Positions 47,312-58,960 of a stretch of DNA of 64,000 nucleotides are shown one piece after another. The first letter of the stretch is position 1, and every line of letters starts with the position of its first letter. This stretch comes from Hemerocallis citrina. Its lineage: Eukaryota; Streptophyta; Magnoliopsida; Asparagales; Asphodelaceae. The translations under genes and the position numbers were made by a program. Under the pieces are notes generated by a model. That model saw only the letters and a program-made list of their open reading frames with translations. It did no database searches and was not told the DNA's origin. The stretch is taken from positions 10,280,597 through 10,344,596 of the forward strand of contig CM030360.1 in assembly GCA_017893485.1 (NCBI GenBank), given 5' to 3'.

Positions 47312-47537
47312 ACGAGGCCATTGAATCAGTTGAGGCATTATGAAATGAGATGCCTTCGTACTGAGGATGTTGTTCATGCTCAGAGCCCCCTGGTGCCTCT
47401 CAGTTGGAAGGAGCGTGATTAGGCTACCAGGGTAACTGCTGAAGAGAAATTTGATCATCCATAGGTTGAGCTGGTTGATGAAGAGAGGTAGTGCGACGAC
47501 TTGAGACTGCCCCTTTACCTCTTAGTCTTGGTGGCAT
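47312..47537 (-). pseudogene. gag of element 2, N-terminal part
   Basis: The minus-strand ATG at 47537 begins MPPRLRGKGAVSSRRTTSLH, 26 bases inside the PBS. The frame has stops (after QQLPW). It runs into the solo-LTR target site, after which GSSDFRQIINNRQ continues at 43487. Confidence 0.75.
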
Positions 47538-47562
47538 GGAGACAAGCTTGACTTGTGTAGTA

Positions 47563-47582
47563 GTTCCCACAGACGGTGCCAA
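47563..47582 (-). other. Primer-binding site of element 2
   Basis: The minus strand reads TTGGCACCGTCTGTGGGAAC, two bases from the LTR end. The core matches elements 1 and 3. Confidence 0.82.
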
Positions 47583-47584
47583 TA

Positions 47585-47833
47585 TGTTGCTGCTTGTTTC
47601 GGTGTGGGAGCAAATAGATGGGAGTTAATAATTGAAGGAAACTACTAAAAGCCTGACCTGTAACCTTGGCCGTTAAAAACGATTAGTGCTCCAGAGAATG
47701 AATCTGGATTATTAATTGACCACCATGATCTGAATTTAACGGTTGCTGATGCGGCCGATGAACCTGTAAAAAGCCTGAATACCGGGGAGTGGCCCCAGCG
47801 ATAGACCCTCCAACGCTCAGGTCAGAACCAGAA

Positions 47834-47875
<42 letters not shown>

Positions 47876-48245
47876 AATTGGAAAATTGTTGATGACCTTC
47901 TAACTGAAGAGGAGGAGGGGTATTTATATGCCTGAGAGATATTTCAAGAGATTGTTTTGTGTCCGTTGGATCGATTTAACTACCTTATCTCTTTCATGTC
48001 TCTCCCCCTCAAGAGATAAGATATCCTTGTTAGGGGATAAGAGATTTGACTCATAACCTGCATGGGCTGGGTGTCTCTCCCAGTGGACCTAGTCTGTCAC
48101 TTTTTATAGGCTTGGAAGAAACCCATGTCTTGGAGTGGGCCCATACCTGTAAAAGAGGCATGTGATGGCTAATCTGCCTGTAGATGCTTTGAGATTTGTG
48201 CAGGAATCGTACGGCTCTGATCTACTGTGATTTTTACCATCATCA
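47585..48245 (-). repeat. 5' LTR of element 2
   Basis: This 661-bp LTR starts TGTTGCTGCTTG and ends CATCATCA. A minus-strand TATA box lies at 47921-47928. It has a shorter (GA)n than the other LTR. Confidence 0.92.
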
Positions 48246-49860
48246 AAACCTTTAACCAAAAATGCACTAAATCAACATTTCAAAAAATTTTCTAGAAACA
48301 CACTTAAGGCCAGTTGTTTAAAACTTTATACCGAAATGAGAGACGGTTTAATTGCACTTTGTATGCTTTAACTTGTATAGTATAAATAACTTTTGATTGT
48401 TGAAAAGGTTGTAACAATATTCCGATGATGGAAATAACTTGTCATTGGATCAAAAGTGATTGACTCATTCAAATGAGAATCATATCATTTGTCGCTTTGC
48501 CGTACCCCTGTAGTGGTATGGTCATCACAACACTTCTTATAGAAGTTTGTGATTTATTTCAAATCCGCGATAAAATTTCGACGATTAGTATTGATAATCC
48601 CTCCAACAACAATAATTCGATTAGTACATTAAAACAACAATTAACTCCTCCATGTATTGAAAATTTTCATGTTAGATGTGCATATCATATTTTAAATTTA
48701 TGTGTACAAGCTGCTTTGAAAGTAGCCGATCCATATGTGAATGTAATTAAAAATTTTGTACATTTTATTGCTTTGAGTGGTACTATGATTCAATAATTTA
48801 AAGAATGGTGTAATCTCAAGGGAGTACATTTTAAAAAAAATCTAGAGATGTTAAATGTTGATGGAACTTTACTTTCGACTTATTAGATGTTGTTACTCAA
48901 TACAAAGCGGTTATAAATAATTTTTGTATTGCAAAAAACATGAAAAATCTTGAAATGGCTCCTCAATCATGGTTTTTTGCCGAATCGTTGTTAAGATTTT
49001 TGGAACCTTTGAAAACCGTAACTGTGAAGTTTTCAAAGTCTTATGTTTCCACTTCTAGCAATATTTTTATTTAAATAATTACTATGATGCAATCTTTTCA
49101 AGACATGATTTTGGATACTTACATTAGCTATATTGTTATTCCCGCTTATGATAAATTTTTGAAGTATTTTAATCCTCCTCCTATGTTTTGTTGTATTTCT
49201 ACTGTTATGGATCCTTGTATCCAATTAGCGGGTACGATGAGTTTGATTGAAATATTTTTTACTTTACTTGGAGAAGAATCTGAGTATGATTGTAGTGAAT
49301 ATTTAGCTAAATTTGAGTCGACAATAAATAACTTGTGAGGTTTTTATGATAGAACTTATGCATCTAGTAGTACAACACGCCAAACTAGAATATCAATTTC
49401 TTCTTCTTCTTCTTCTACTTCTAGAGATAAGGCTAAGAGTACATTAAAAGATGCCACTACTAATTTACTTGCTCGTATTCAATGTAAAAAAACCTAGGAC
49501 TAATGCACCTAATAAATTAAACTGGTATACTAAACAAGATATTGAGAGTTCTAGTTCTAAGATTGAAGTATTACAATGGGTGAAAGAACATGAAACTCTG
49601 TTTTCAATTCTTTCACATGTGGCTAGAGATCTACTAACTCTTCATGTATCTACAGTTGCATCCGAAATTTTTTTTTCAACAAGTGGCAGAGTTTTAACTG
49701 ATTACAGGAACCGTTTAAAGCCGAATTCATTAGAGTTTCTTGTGTGCACCGAAAACTGGATGAAACCTGAAGACATGACTCTAGGAAAAGCGGTCGGCAC
49801 CTCAACAAGTGGAGAAAACTCGCCTGAAGATAAAAAAAACATAGTAGATAATTTATGACG
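48246..49860 (+). pseudogene. hAT transposase, C-terminal part (dimerisation domain)
   Basis: It resumes the frame broken at 28828 (FNQKCTKSTFQKIF). Recognisable parts are EITCHWIKSD, IISFVALPYPCSG and ENFHVRCAYHILNLCVQAAL. The hAT dimerisation domain follows near 49600-49790: LSHVARDLLTLHVSTVASEI, FFSTSGRVLTDYRNRLKP, NSLEFLVCTENWMK. It ends with TGA at about 49856. Several stops and frameshifts (for example near 48796 and 49338) make it non-functional. The family is Ac/RICESLEEPER. I did not identify the terminal repeats. Confidence 0.82.
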
Positions 49861-50261
49861 ATAAGATTTTAGGTTTAGGTTAAATGGGGGTGCACGACAG
49901 TAGTCCAATGCTCTCTCTTCAATTTAACTCTAGGTTATATCGAACTCTAGATTATCCCTTTAAACATGTAATTCAATAAATTTGTATGCTTTTTTAGGTT
50001 TTAATTACATGTATTTATACGTAAAAATGTTCTAAAAACTTATTAGAAGTTGAAATGAATAATATATACAATTTTGTTTCACTCTTATACCTGTTGTACA
50101 TTTCTTTTTAAAAATAATTGGAGTTAAAAAAAGAAAAATAGAAAAAAAGAAAAAACCGAGGCCAACCCTCGAACCCGGACCAACTTTCTTCAATGTAAAA
50201 AAAACTATTATAAAAAATAATAATATTTTTTTTTTAAAAAAAAAGGAGAGAAGCTATACCA

Positions 50262-50532
50262 TCGTTTTGCAAACGTCTGGATAGTTATTATCTAAGAAAA
50301 CAAATATGGACCTACTCCGACATTTTGGAAATGTTGGTGTAGACATGAGGCTATACCGGCATTTTAAAAAAACGTGGAGGTAGACTCCATGACTACCGCA
50401 ACGCCTTATACCCCTGCGTTTCTACCAACGTTTTCAAAAATGCATGTACGAGATACCCCGGTGGTTAAAAACGCCAGGGTAGCGTCGGGTAGGGCAAAAA
50501 AAATGTCGAGGTAGGGGTTTTGTGTCGTAGTG
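50262..50532 (-). mobile_element. CACTA-type transposon terminus (one end only)
   Basis: On minus, from 50532, it starts CACTACGACACAAAACCCC. Subterminal motifs of the form ACGTTTTTGAAAACG and GGGGTATAAGGCG follow, characteristic of CACTA/EnSpm ends. The next three bases outside are TAA. The other end was not found, so the element is truncated or larger than I can trace. Confidence 0.6.
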
Positions 50533-50535
50533 TAA

Positions 50536-51080
50536 GTAGAATGATCTTTGTTCATTGCAGTATTACCATGGAATTTGTATTAATCAGTCCACATTCTTCT
50601 CTTTTTCATTGTACGATTTGTGACAATTATTCTTTATTTTTGCTTACTCTCTTGAGTGTTGTGTTGTTTTATAAATTGAAAAGTAAACCCTTTTAGTTTG
50701 ACATGCACACCATGTTGATTAGGTTGCTTAAAAGGATGTAACCCAAAATTTGGGTATTTGGCATTTAGAAATAGGAATTTTGAGTTGCAAATGTAGCTGC
50801 TTGATCCCAAAATTTGGGTATTTAACCCAAAACAGTAACGAACAGTGGATGATAAATCATTTCGTTAAAAATTTTGCATCTCATTCCTTGATCTTGTCCA
50901 TTAAATAATAAAAAAAAAAAGTGCACGGACGGGAGATGTTCTCCCATCCGAGACTTTTTTAGTAAGATTTGTAAAAATAAAAAAAATGTACGCATATGTA
51001 CACATAACAGTTCCTATAGGCCCATTCTATCCCAACCCTTGTCCAAAAATTCTTACCAATCTCAAAGCTAATAAGTACGC
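50536..51080. other. Non-coding AT-rich stretch
   Basis: No gene is seen. CCCAAAATTTGGGTATTT occurs at about 50742 and again near 50809. GGACGGGAGATG-type sequence near 50930 resembles ATGGACGG / CGGACGAG motifs at 54660-54770 beyond the solo LTR, so both flanks may belong to one older repeat. Confidence 0.4.
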
Positions 51081-51085
51081 ATAAC

Positions 51086-54000
51086 TGTAACTCCTGTATC
51101 CCATTTTCTGTATTTTTGTACTGTATTCTTTCTCCCAGTGTATTCTATTTATTTGTACTCCTTCTTTTCCTGAACCGTGTATTTGTTCTTCTTTCCAGCA
51201 TTTATATATTCATCTATTTGTTTAATTCTTTTGAGATTCATTTTTTTACCTATTATTCTGTCTCTGGATGATTTATTGTTTCTCACGTGTTGCATTTCAT
51301 GGTCTAATTGCCTATTTATTTGAATTATGCCTTGTTGGATCTAGTTTTCTACCCAAATCTACCATATTTGAACCCATTTACCCGTCCTACTGGATCCTAA
51401 CCCGCAACCCATTGCCTTCTTCTTTGACCCAGTCTTTCCCAGATTTTCTTCACGTCCCTAGCAGGCAGATCATATCTTTTCCCCATGTTCTCTTGATTCT
51501 CTAAATCACAACTTGCCAAAAATCTCTCATTATAATCCCCAACAAATTTTGTTTTGCTATCTACAATTCCTATCTCCAAAACCCTGACCTTAATTCTCTC
51601 TCTCTCCCGGCTTACTCCCGACCTCCAGCCTTCCGCCTACCGCTACCCCCTGCTGGTGACCCACCCTGTGACCCCCGCCCTGCATTGCGTTGCCAGCGAA
51701 CCACCACAACACCAGTCCCCTGCCTCCTTCCTTCTCTTCCCGAGCGCCAGCCAGACGACAGCAGCGACAACAGCCCAAGTCGACGTAGCCAGCGCCGACT
51801 TCCCCTCCGCCGTCGCTCACGCCGCCGTGTGTCCCGCAGCAAGTGCCCTTGGCCGCCGTCGTCGTCTGCTTCATCAGTGCACCCCGACTGTTCCTCTCTC
51901 TCTTATTGTGCACGTGTTGATCTAGGGTGTTGGATCCGTGACTGTGTGTTCATTTTATTGTGTTCGTGGTGATCGTGATCATCTTGTGCATCTCGTTCGT
52001 GATCCGCTCATGGTATTGTGTTCGTGCTTGGGAATCTATTCTCGTTATTCTCATTTTCTCGTCAGATCCGTCGACAATTACAAGGCAAGTAACTTGTATT
52101 CTTTATTGTATATACAAGTACTAAATACCACCTATAGTGCCACTTTTTGTTTCTAAATTCATTCTCATGAAAAACTCTTGTTAGATATTGTCTCTATTTG
52201 TTGATCTATCCGTAGTCGTCCTTTGTTATACACACGGCATGAAATAATTTAGATCTTACTTGATTCTTGATGCATGTATGTATGTTGTTCGTAATCCATG
52301 ATATGTTGTATGAATCTTGCATACTTGATGTGTTAGTGTAGTATCATGTGGTAGATTTATTAAACACCCATACCATGTTGTTTTGGACATCTATTATATC
52401 ATGTTTTGTGTTTTGTTATAATTTAGATTTGTTGCATATGAACTATTTGATTTAATGCATAAGAAGAGATTTCTGTTTTTGCTGCTGCCCTATTTTGTTT
52501 CAGTATTTTAGAGCCTGTTGAGGTCAGTAAATCAAATTAATTTGTAAATGTAAATAGTAGATCTCGTTGTCTATTTTCCAAAATTTTCGACAGATCTCAG
52601 TTTCGATTTGTAAGGTATGAGTTATTGCTATGTTGCTACAGGTGTGTTGAAAATTTCAGATTATGTTTTATGTGATTTCTGTGTAGTTATTCATTTTTAA
52701 ACTGTGGTTAAAGGTAAGGTTTGGATCTAATATTTTTTTGAGTATGACTAGACTTGACTGTGACTAACTCCTAATTTTTTTAGATTTATTTGATGACATT
52801 TATAAACTATTCTATGCTTGTGAACAAACTACTATATTTCCCAAACTACATGATGTTCAGTAAAGAACTATAATTTCAACCTGATTCTAGTTGCTGTTGG
52901 TAAAAACTTTGTAAATATAAAATGTAGCCTGTTGTATCTATTTTACAACCCGTTTTACGGATTTTGATTCGAGTTATAATTTGTAATCTATTGTCATTTT
53001 AGTACTGATGTGTCAAGAATTTCAGATTCACAAATTTGTTGTATCTTGCTGTTTCCCGAATTTATTTGACTATACTATCTATGTTGGAATATTATGAAAT
53101 ATTATTTGCTGATACTAGACATAATAGGGAATACCTCAGATTCTTCTTGGATTTAAATCACTAAGTTTTGTACCTTTTTCATGCTTGTGAATACAACCTA
53201 TTGATTTCTGGCTGAACATGATTTTTGTATATAATTCTTTTTAGAGCCATGTTTCTGTGATTATTATATGACTCGTATATATGTGCAGGATTCGGCCGAG
53301 AGTCTATGTTCTAGATTTTCTGAAGGATCCAAATTTGCATGTTTGTGGCAACGGAAACTCAGATTTGGTGCAGTACTGTCTTGCTGACCAGAACTGAAAG
53401 TTTTGTTATCCTAGCCTTTGATGAGTCATTTGCCACCCGTTCATGCCCTTTATCCAACTTATACTTGTCCCTTGTTATCTTACCATGTTTTTTGCCTTGT
53501 TTGTACACTTCCATACTTGACTTAAATAATAATAATAAGAAACCAAGCCAGGGTTAAAGGGAAAGATCTAATAGTGGAAAATGCAGAAACGTGTACTCGG
53601 AAGGGTATCTATAGATCCTACGTAATACTTGATACTTAATACTTGACACGTGATTACTTGACACTTGACACTTGAAACGTGATACTCGATACTTGATACT
53701 TGATACTTGATACATGTCCTTGAGTACACTGTCCTGTATGATTCACTATGAAATTTAAAACCCAACTTGTTTGAATGTAGCAACCATGCGGTAAAAATTT
53801 GGGACGCATGAAGTGCTACCTAGTTAGGAATAAATACAAGACTTGAGAATAACATGATCACTTGACAATTGTTACTTGCTACTTATACATGATACTTGAC
53901 ACTTGTTACTCGTTACTCGTTTGCACACTTTGTTATACGCCACTTGCACCCGATTATCTTGCCCTGCTATTGTTTCTATTCTTGATTTAGAGTTAGTTAC

Positions 54001-54549
54001 TCTATTTTGCTGTCACATTCCTTCCATGTTACTTATGTACTTACTTCCGTTGTTACTCTATACGTGTCTATCTTTCCTGTACTTGTTGTCTGCAATACAA
54101 GCCGCCCGTAACTTGCATTGATGGGCGTTTGTTTCTCTTTTCTTTTTCTGTAAATTTTTCACTTGCAGACTTTGGTGACCAGCTGCCCGATGGAGTAGGT
54201 GACAAAAGATTCTAGTTGGCTGGAGATCTTACTACTATTTATTCTTATTATTTATTTTGAATAATTGTAATTGCTACATGGATATTGTATTGGGCATTTT
54301 GTCCCAGACTTGTGTTTTGTTCCGGACTTGATTATTTGAAATTTAATATTCTTGTTTCGTTTCAAGTAATCCTGATTACTAGATTAATTCAGTTATTCAT
54401 GCGCGGTTGACTATTTCTCTTGTATATCTCTTGTTTATTATTGTATATGTTGTAAAGATCCTTACGACTTATGAATGATGAAAGCCATTCGCTGGACTTG
54501 TGTCGCGTATCCGTATTCCGTATTTCTTCTTGGGAAGCGGGGCATGACA
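51086..54549 (+). mobile_element. Solo LTR, chromovirus (Tekay/Del-like)
   Basis: It begins TGTAACTCCTGTATCCC and ends GGGAAGCGGGGCATGACA, with a perfect 5-bp duplication ATAAC at 51081-51085 and 54550-54554. It has a C-rich stretch at 51600-51880 and ACTTGATACTTG repeats at 53630-53720, as in the copy at 43488. It is 3464 bp with no supported gene. Confidence 0.85.
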
Positions 54550-54554
54550 ATAAC

Positions 54555-56163
54555 AATTCATATAGACCTAATTCCATAGAAACACCCTTCAAAAATTTGG
54601 GAAGAAAATTCATCGGACCGGAGAGCAAATCCCATCTGCGAATTTTAAAAAAAAAAATGGATGGACGGTAAATCATTTCCCGTCCGTTATATTTTATTAA
54701 AAAAATTTGGGATGAAGGATCATCTATCGTCCGATACTTTTTTGAGAGGAAATTTTAAACGGACGAGAAATATTCTTTCGATTCCTATATTGTCAAAATT
54801 CCTATATCGCTTCTCAAATATAGTCGGTTATTGTTCCCCTCAAACATAAAATTTGGATATTTAGCAACGGTTGTAGCACTATTTTTCTTAAATTTAGCAA
54901 AAAAATGGGTATTGCTACATATGCTCTAAGAGTTCAAACTTGATAAGATACCTACTTGAATACTACTTGTGTAATTAGTTAATGATTGGTTGATTTTCTG
55001 ATGCCGTATATAATTGTGATAGAAGAAATGACAGCATATCACTCCTACTATGTAACTATATATATTTACAACTTTCATAATTAATTACAGCTAGCAATAC
55101 TTGCATAGTTGATTGATATAAGAACCGATATGTGTTTAACATCACAATAATCTACACAATACACATCACTTTTCCTTGTATGATATTGCCATCATGAGAC
55201 TAAGGTACAAAACACTTCTTCTAATAAGTTAAGCGCCTATCATTGACTAAGATTATCCTTATGATTAGTTGTTTTTGTCCTAATGCTTTCTGTCAACAAA
55301 ACAAAGTTGGACCCGCTACTAATTGGATCCGACCCGAATTGATTCCGTAAATATGCCTCCCTCCAAATATACGGCCCTCCAAATATACGGTCCAAACTAG
55401 GACTTGTGTCCCACGCATTATCCAAAGGTTTAGTGGTCCGTGGGGCCGACATGCATGGATGGGCCCACAGGCGCCAGTCTTCCACACGCTACGCATTCTG
55501 TGTGCTAGCTGCACTATATGTTGCTGGCATGCTGTTTTTGGACTTGAACAACTTTGACTTGGATATCAACCACTGGATCATTCACGTGTTCAATCTCAGC
55601 CGTTCATTGACCACCCACGCAACGACCATTGCATTCATTGGACCTTGATGTATAAGACTAATAGGTTAAAGTTACATATCACACCCACTTATGGAAATTA
55701 CTGTTAGGGTTCATTTATCACGTGGCCCTTTTTGATAACCTTTTTTTTTCTTTTTACATGCATATGCCTTACTAACTTTATATTTCATATAATCTGGGAC
55801 TCGCTTTTGTTTTGTCCTGATCCTTATTGCCCCTTATTATCTGCTAGTAATTTACACACCACGTTTTATTTTTTATTTTTTTATAAAAAACTAATTCTGA
55901 TATAGTTCAGACTCAAACCTGGAACCTTCTTCATTTTAGTTTTGTACGTGCGTCACACACATTAATAGATTTACAAATGACACTAAGACTTTCTCCCATT
56001 ATAATATTGGAGATTAAAAATAAAAGATAAAAGTGAAATATTTTGTTATTCTTAACAGAAGTAGAGTGGCTTGGTCCAAAGAGCTTATCCTTCATCCTCA
56101 GTTAATTACTTCTTAACCATTATCTACTCGTTTCTTTCATAATTATTATTTCAACATATACAC
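54555..56163. other. Non-coding stretch before element 3
   Basis: No gene is supported. A short tandem CCCTCCAAATATACGG occurs twice at 55360-55390. The small reading frame 55406-55648 has a hydrophobic middle but no recognisable domain and no supporting context. Confidence 0.45.
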
Positions 56164-56680
56164 TGATATGGTGCAGATGACGTGGCCCCTCCTGGACCAC
56201 CGGATCCCCTAAAAAACCGCACTTCTGTGATCATCAGATCAACTCTGAGCCATATGGGCTTCTGTCACGTCAGGCCCACGAGCAAACGGGTCTGACCCAG
56301 CCCAACAGGATCTCAGACCTGTTTTCCCTGCCTATAAATACCAGACCCCCTCCACTCTTCTGCTGGTAATCAAACTTTCTCCCCCTGAACCCTAGCTACT
56401 GTTGCTTTTTCAACGACTGACTAGATCGTTGGAGGGCCTATCGTCAGGACATCTCCCGGTGTTTGTAGGCAGTGTGTCGGTACCCAGGACCGAGCCGAGC
56501 CTCTTCATCCTAGCCGAGATGCTGGACCCGAGCCGAGCACCCGGTCCCTACCTCACTCCTGCTACTCCCGAGCCGGTCCCCCGGTTGAGGGTCGTACTAG
56601 GGCCAGTACCAAAACTTTCACTATATAAACTACAAGAACTCACACCTGTTGCAGCCACACCCCAAAAACAAACCGCATCA
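56164..56680 (+). repeat. 5' LTR of element 3
   Basis: It begins TGATATGGTGCAGATG and ends AACCGCATCA, directly before the PBS, giving 517 bp. A TATAAATA box is at 56333-56340. The start is inferred from TG and the change in composition, so it is less certain than the end. Confidence 0.72.
56333..56340 (+). promoter_or_regulatory. TATA box of the element 3 LTR
   Basis: TATAAATA, about 170 bp into the LTR. A second TATATAAAC near 56622 is less likely to be the promoter because it is close to the LTR end. Confidence 0.6.
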
Positions 56681-56682
56681 GG

Positions 56683-56702
56683 TTGGCGCCGTCTGTAGGA
56701 AC
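56683..56702 (+). other. Primer-binding site of element 3
   Basis: TTGGCGCCGTCTGTAGGAAC lies two bases after the LTR end. It is the cleanest of the three related sites in the window. Confidence 0.87.
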
Positions 56703-56737
56703 CTTCGGTTCTGACTTCAGTCTGAACCCAAGTAGGG

Positions 56738-58200
56738 ATGTCATCCCGGAATCTGAGCTCTTACATGGCACCCAAGGCCAGAAGAGCTATCACCTCTAGA
56801 CGTCGTGCAGATGCTCCTCCCCAGAACAGCCACACCGACGCCCATGGATCCAACAATCCAAGGACCGACGGCGAACCCGGAGTCGGATCGGGCGCTTCTC
56901 GCTCGGTCGCGACCAACTTACGTTGCATCATCGAGAACTGGCAAGCTAGCTGAACAAGGGGAGGGGCCGCTTCCAATTCGGTCCCGAACCATCCCAGGCA
57001 TCCGTCCCGAGAGCGAGAGCGAGAGCTCATTCAAACGGCCCCGGGGCTGCCACCCAAGTGCGACCCAGCCGGGCAAGCTCCAGTCACACAAGCCGAGTTC
57101 CAAAACTTTCTGAACGAGGTCCTGGAGGCCATTTTAGGGGCTCCCGGAACCGAGACACTCCACCACTCTTACTCGCGGTCGGGTGCCGGAGGCAGCGCGC
57201 CTCGCGGCTCTACCCGCCCACCAGAGCAGGAAGATGCCATCCTCCGACGCCTACAGGAAATGGAGAACCGCCTCGCCCATTTCGGCGAAGGTGGTCCGAT
57301 GCCAGCTCAGGGTCATAGGCCGACCCGACCGCCTTTCTCTACTCCTATCTTAGAAGCAGAGATTCCCAGGAATTTCTGACCTCCCCAGTTCGAGACCTAT
57401 GATGGCGAGGGTGATCCTGCTAATCACATGGAGGGGTTCAAGACCCTTATGATGATTCACAGTGCTTCGGATCCCCTCCTGTGCCACGCCTCCCTGCCAC
57501 CCTTCGGGGCCCAGCCCGGGAATGGTTCTCTAGGCTCGTCCCCGGTTCGATCTTCTCGTTCGACCAGTTGGAGGCCAACTTTCTGGCCCACTTTATGACC
57601 GGCAGGAAAGTCGAGAAGAAGAGCGCATCATTGCTGGACCTCCGACAGAAGGAAAGAGAGTCACTCCGTGAGTTCGTCCGGAGGTTCACCGCCAAGGCAA
57701 GGCCTGTCTCCTCCCTAGATGCCAGGGTCGCCTTGGCGGCGTTCCGACACAATGTCCGACACGGCCAGCTGAAAGCTTCTTTGGCCAAGAAGCCTCCCCT
57801 AGACTTCCTCGACCTACTCAACCGGGTCGAGAAGTACATTTGGACGGAGGAGACCCTAAACCCGGAAGGCACCAAAGAGGTCACTGGGAAGGGGAAGCGC
57901 AAGGCCAGTGAGGCCGAGCCCGCCAAGAAGGTTCCGAAAGACGGAACCGTCATGAAAAGGGTTCCTCCGGTCCATCGCTTTGAGAGGTATACACCACTGA
58001 CACAAAACATGTTGGCCATCCTCCTAGAGATCGAGGATAAGGACCTTGTCCGACTACCCCCTTGACCGACCAGCAAAAAGAAGCAAGATCAACGGTTCTA
58101 TAGCCGCTTCTACCAGGACAACGGGCACGAAAACGACAACTGTTGGGCCCTCAAGGATGAAATTGAGGCTCTCATCCAACGAGGGTATCTCTGAGAATTC
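56738..58200 (+). pseudogene. gag of element 3
   Basis: The likely start is ATG at 56738 (MSSRNLSSYMAPKARRA). The N-terminal region is frameshifted. Near 57370 the frame has PPQFETYDGEGDPANHMEGF and TLMMIHSASD. The frame 57481-58065 continues with GPAREWFSRLVPGSIFSFDQ, LEANFLAHFMTGRKVEKKSA and LRQKERESLREFVRRFTAKA (Retrotrans_gag), up to VHRFERYTPLTQ. The knuckle-like region FYQDNGHENDNCWALKDEIE lies in another frame near 58110-58190; its first Cys is Tyr/Phe-like here. It is broken by several frameshifts. Confidence 0.87.
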
Positions 58201-58299
58201 ACCTGAGAAAGACCAAAGGACCGAAGGGATACGAAGAACCGAAGGCCTTCGTCTCCTCCTCGCACACCCAAATGGCCTCCCGAGCAAGATCCAGAGCCC

Positions 58300-58960
58300 G
58301 AGGAAACCGGAGGCCAGGCCATCCTACACTGCATCCATAGGGGGACTATGGGAGGGGAATCCAATACTTCTCGCAAGGTATTCGTCCGAGAGGTGAATGT
58401 CGTTCTAGGCCTTCCTTCCCCCCAGAAACAACAACTTCCTGTCTCCTTCTCTGGAGAAGACTTGGAGGGGGTCCGGCTCCCGCACTGCGACGCACTCATC
58501 ATCAGCCTCGACATGGCGAACTGCAAAGTCCGCTGGTTCCTCATAGACAACGGGAGCTCGGTGAACATCCTCTTCTTGGAGGTGTTCGAAAACCTCAAGC
58601 TCCCCCGGGACAAGCTCAAACCGGATGGGTACACCCTCCACAGGTTCTCTGGCATCCCAGAACAGATAGAGGGAATCGTAACCCTAGATGTAACAGCCGG
58701 CTCGATCCCCCCTCAGACGGAACGAGTCGATGAACTTTATGGTAGTCAACATCAAAGTGGCGTACAATGCTATCCTCGACCGACCCGGGCTCTGCTCCTT
58801 CCAGGCCTTCCCCTCGGCCTACCACCTAAAACTGAAGTTTCCTACCAAGCAGGGTGTCGGCATCGTTCAGGGGAACCAAGAGGCCGCATGGTCGTGCTAT
58901 ACGACGGCGGTCGGAGGCGGGGTGTTTCCCCTCGATGCCGTCGAACTTCAACCTGAAAGA
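58300..58960 (+). pseudogene. Aspartic protease region of element 3
   Basis: The frame 58348-58956 has SRKVFVREVNVVLGLP, then GVRLPHCDALIISLDMANCK, then the active-site FLIDNGSSVNILFLEVFENL. It continues LKPDGYTLHRFSGIPEQIEG and IVTLDVTAGS. A frameshift near 58720 moves the end (NFMVVNIKVAYNAILDRPGL) to the frame beginning 58730. Confidence 0.85.

Larger units (their letters stand above)
28834..48245 (-). mobile_element. Tat-like Ty3/gypsy element with pol deletion (element 2)
   Basis: The left LTR (28834-29532) and right LTR (47585-48245) both begin TGTTGCTGCTT and end ACCATCATCA. The flanking 5 bp are AAACA (28829-28833) and AAACC (48246-48250), a target duplication with one change. The transposase reading frame on either side joins (SRNLE... 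then FNQKCTKSTFQKIF). The minus-strand order is LTR, PBS, gag, protease, integrase tail, array, antisense aORF (plus), arrays, PPT, LTR. RT, RNase H and most of integrase are missing. Two solo LTRs (33775-37031 and 43488-47306) inserted later. Without pol it could only have moved with help from a relative, if the deletion preceded insertion. Confidence 0.9.

Noticed and set aside
55406..55648. 80-residue frame with a hydrophobic segment
   Set aside because: No domain, no intron or promoter context, and flanked by repeats; not supported as a gene.
57447..58076. 209-residue minus-strand frame
   Set aside because: Shadow of the gag coding sequence of element 3.
58110..58655. 181-residue minus-strand frame
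   Set aside because: Shadow of the protease coding strand of element 3.
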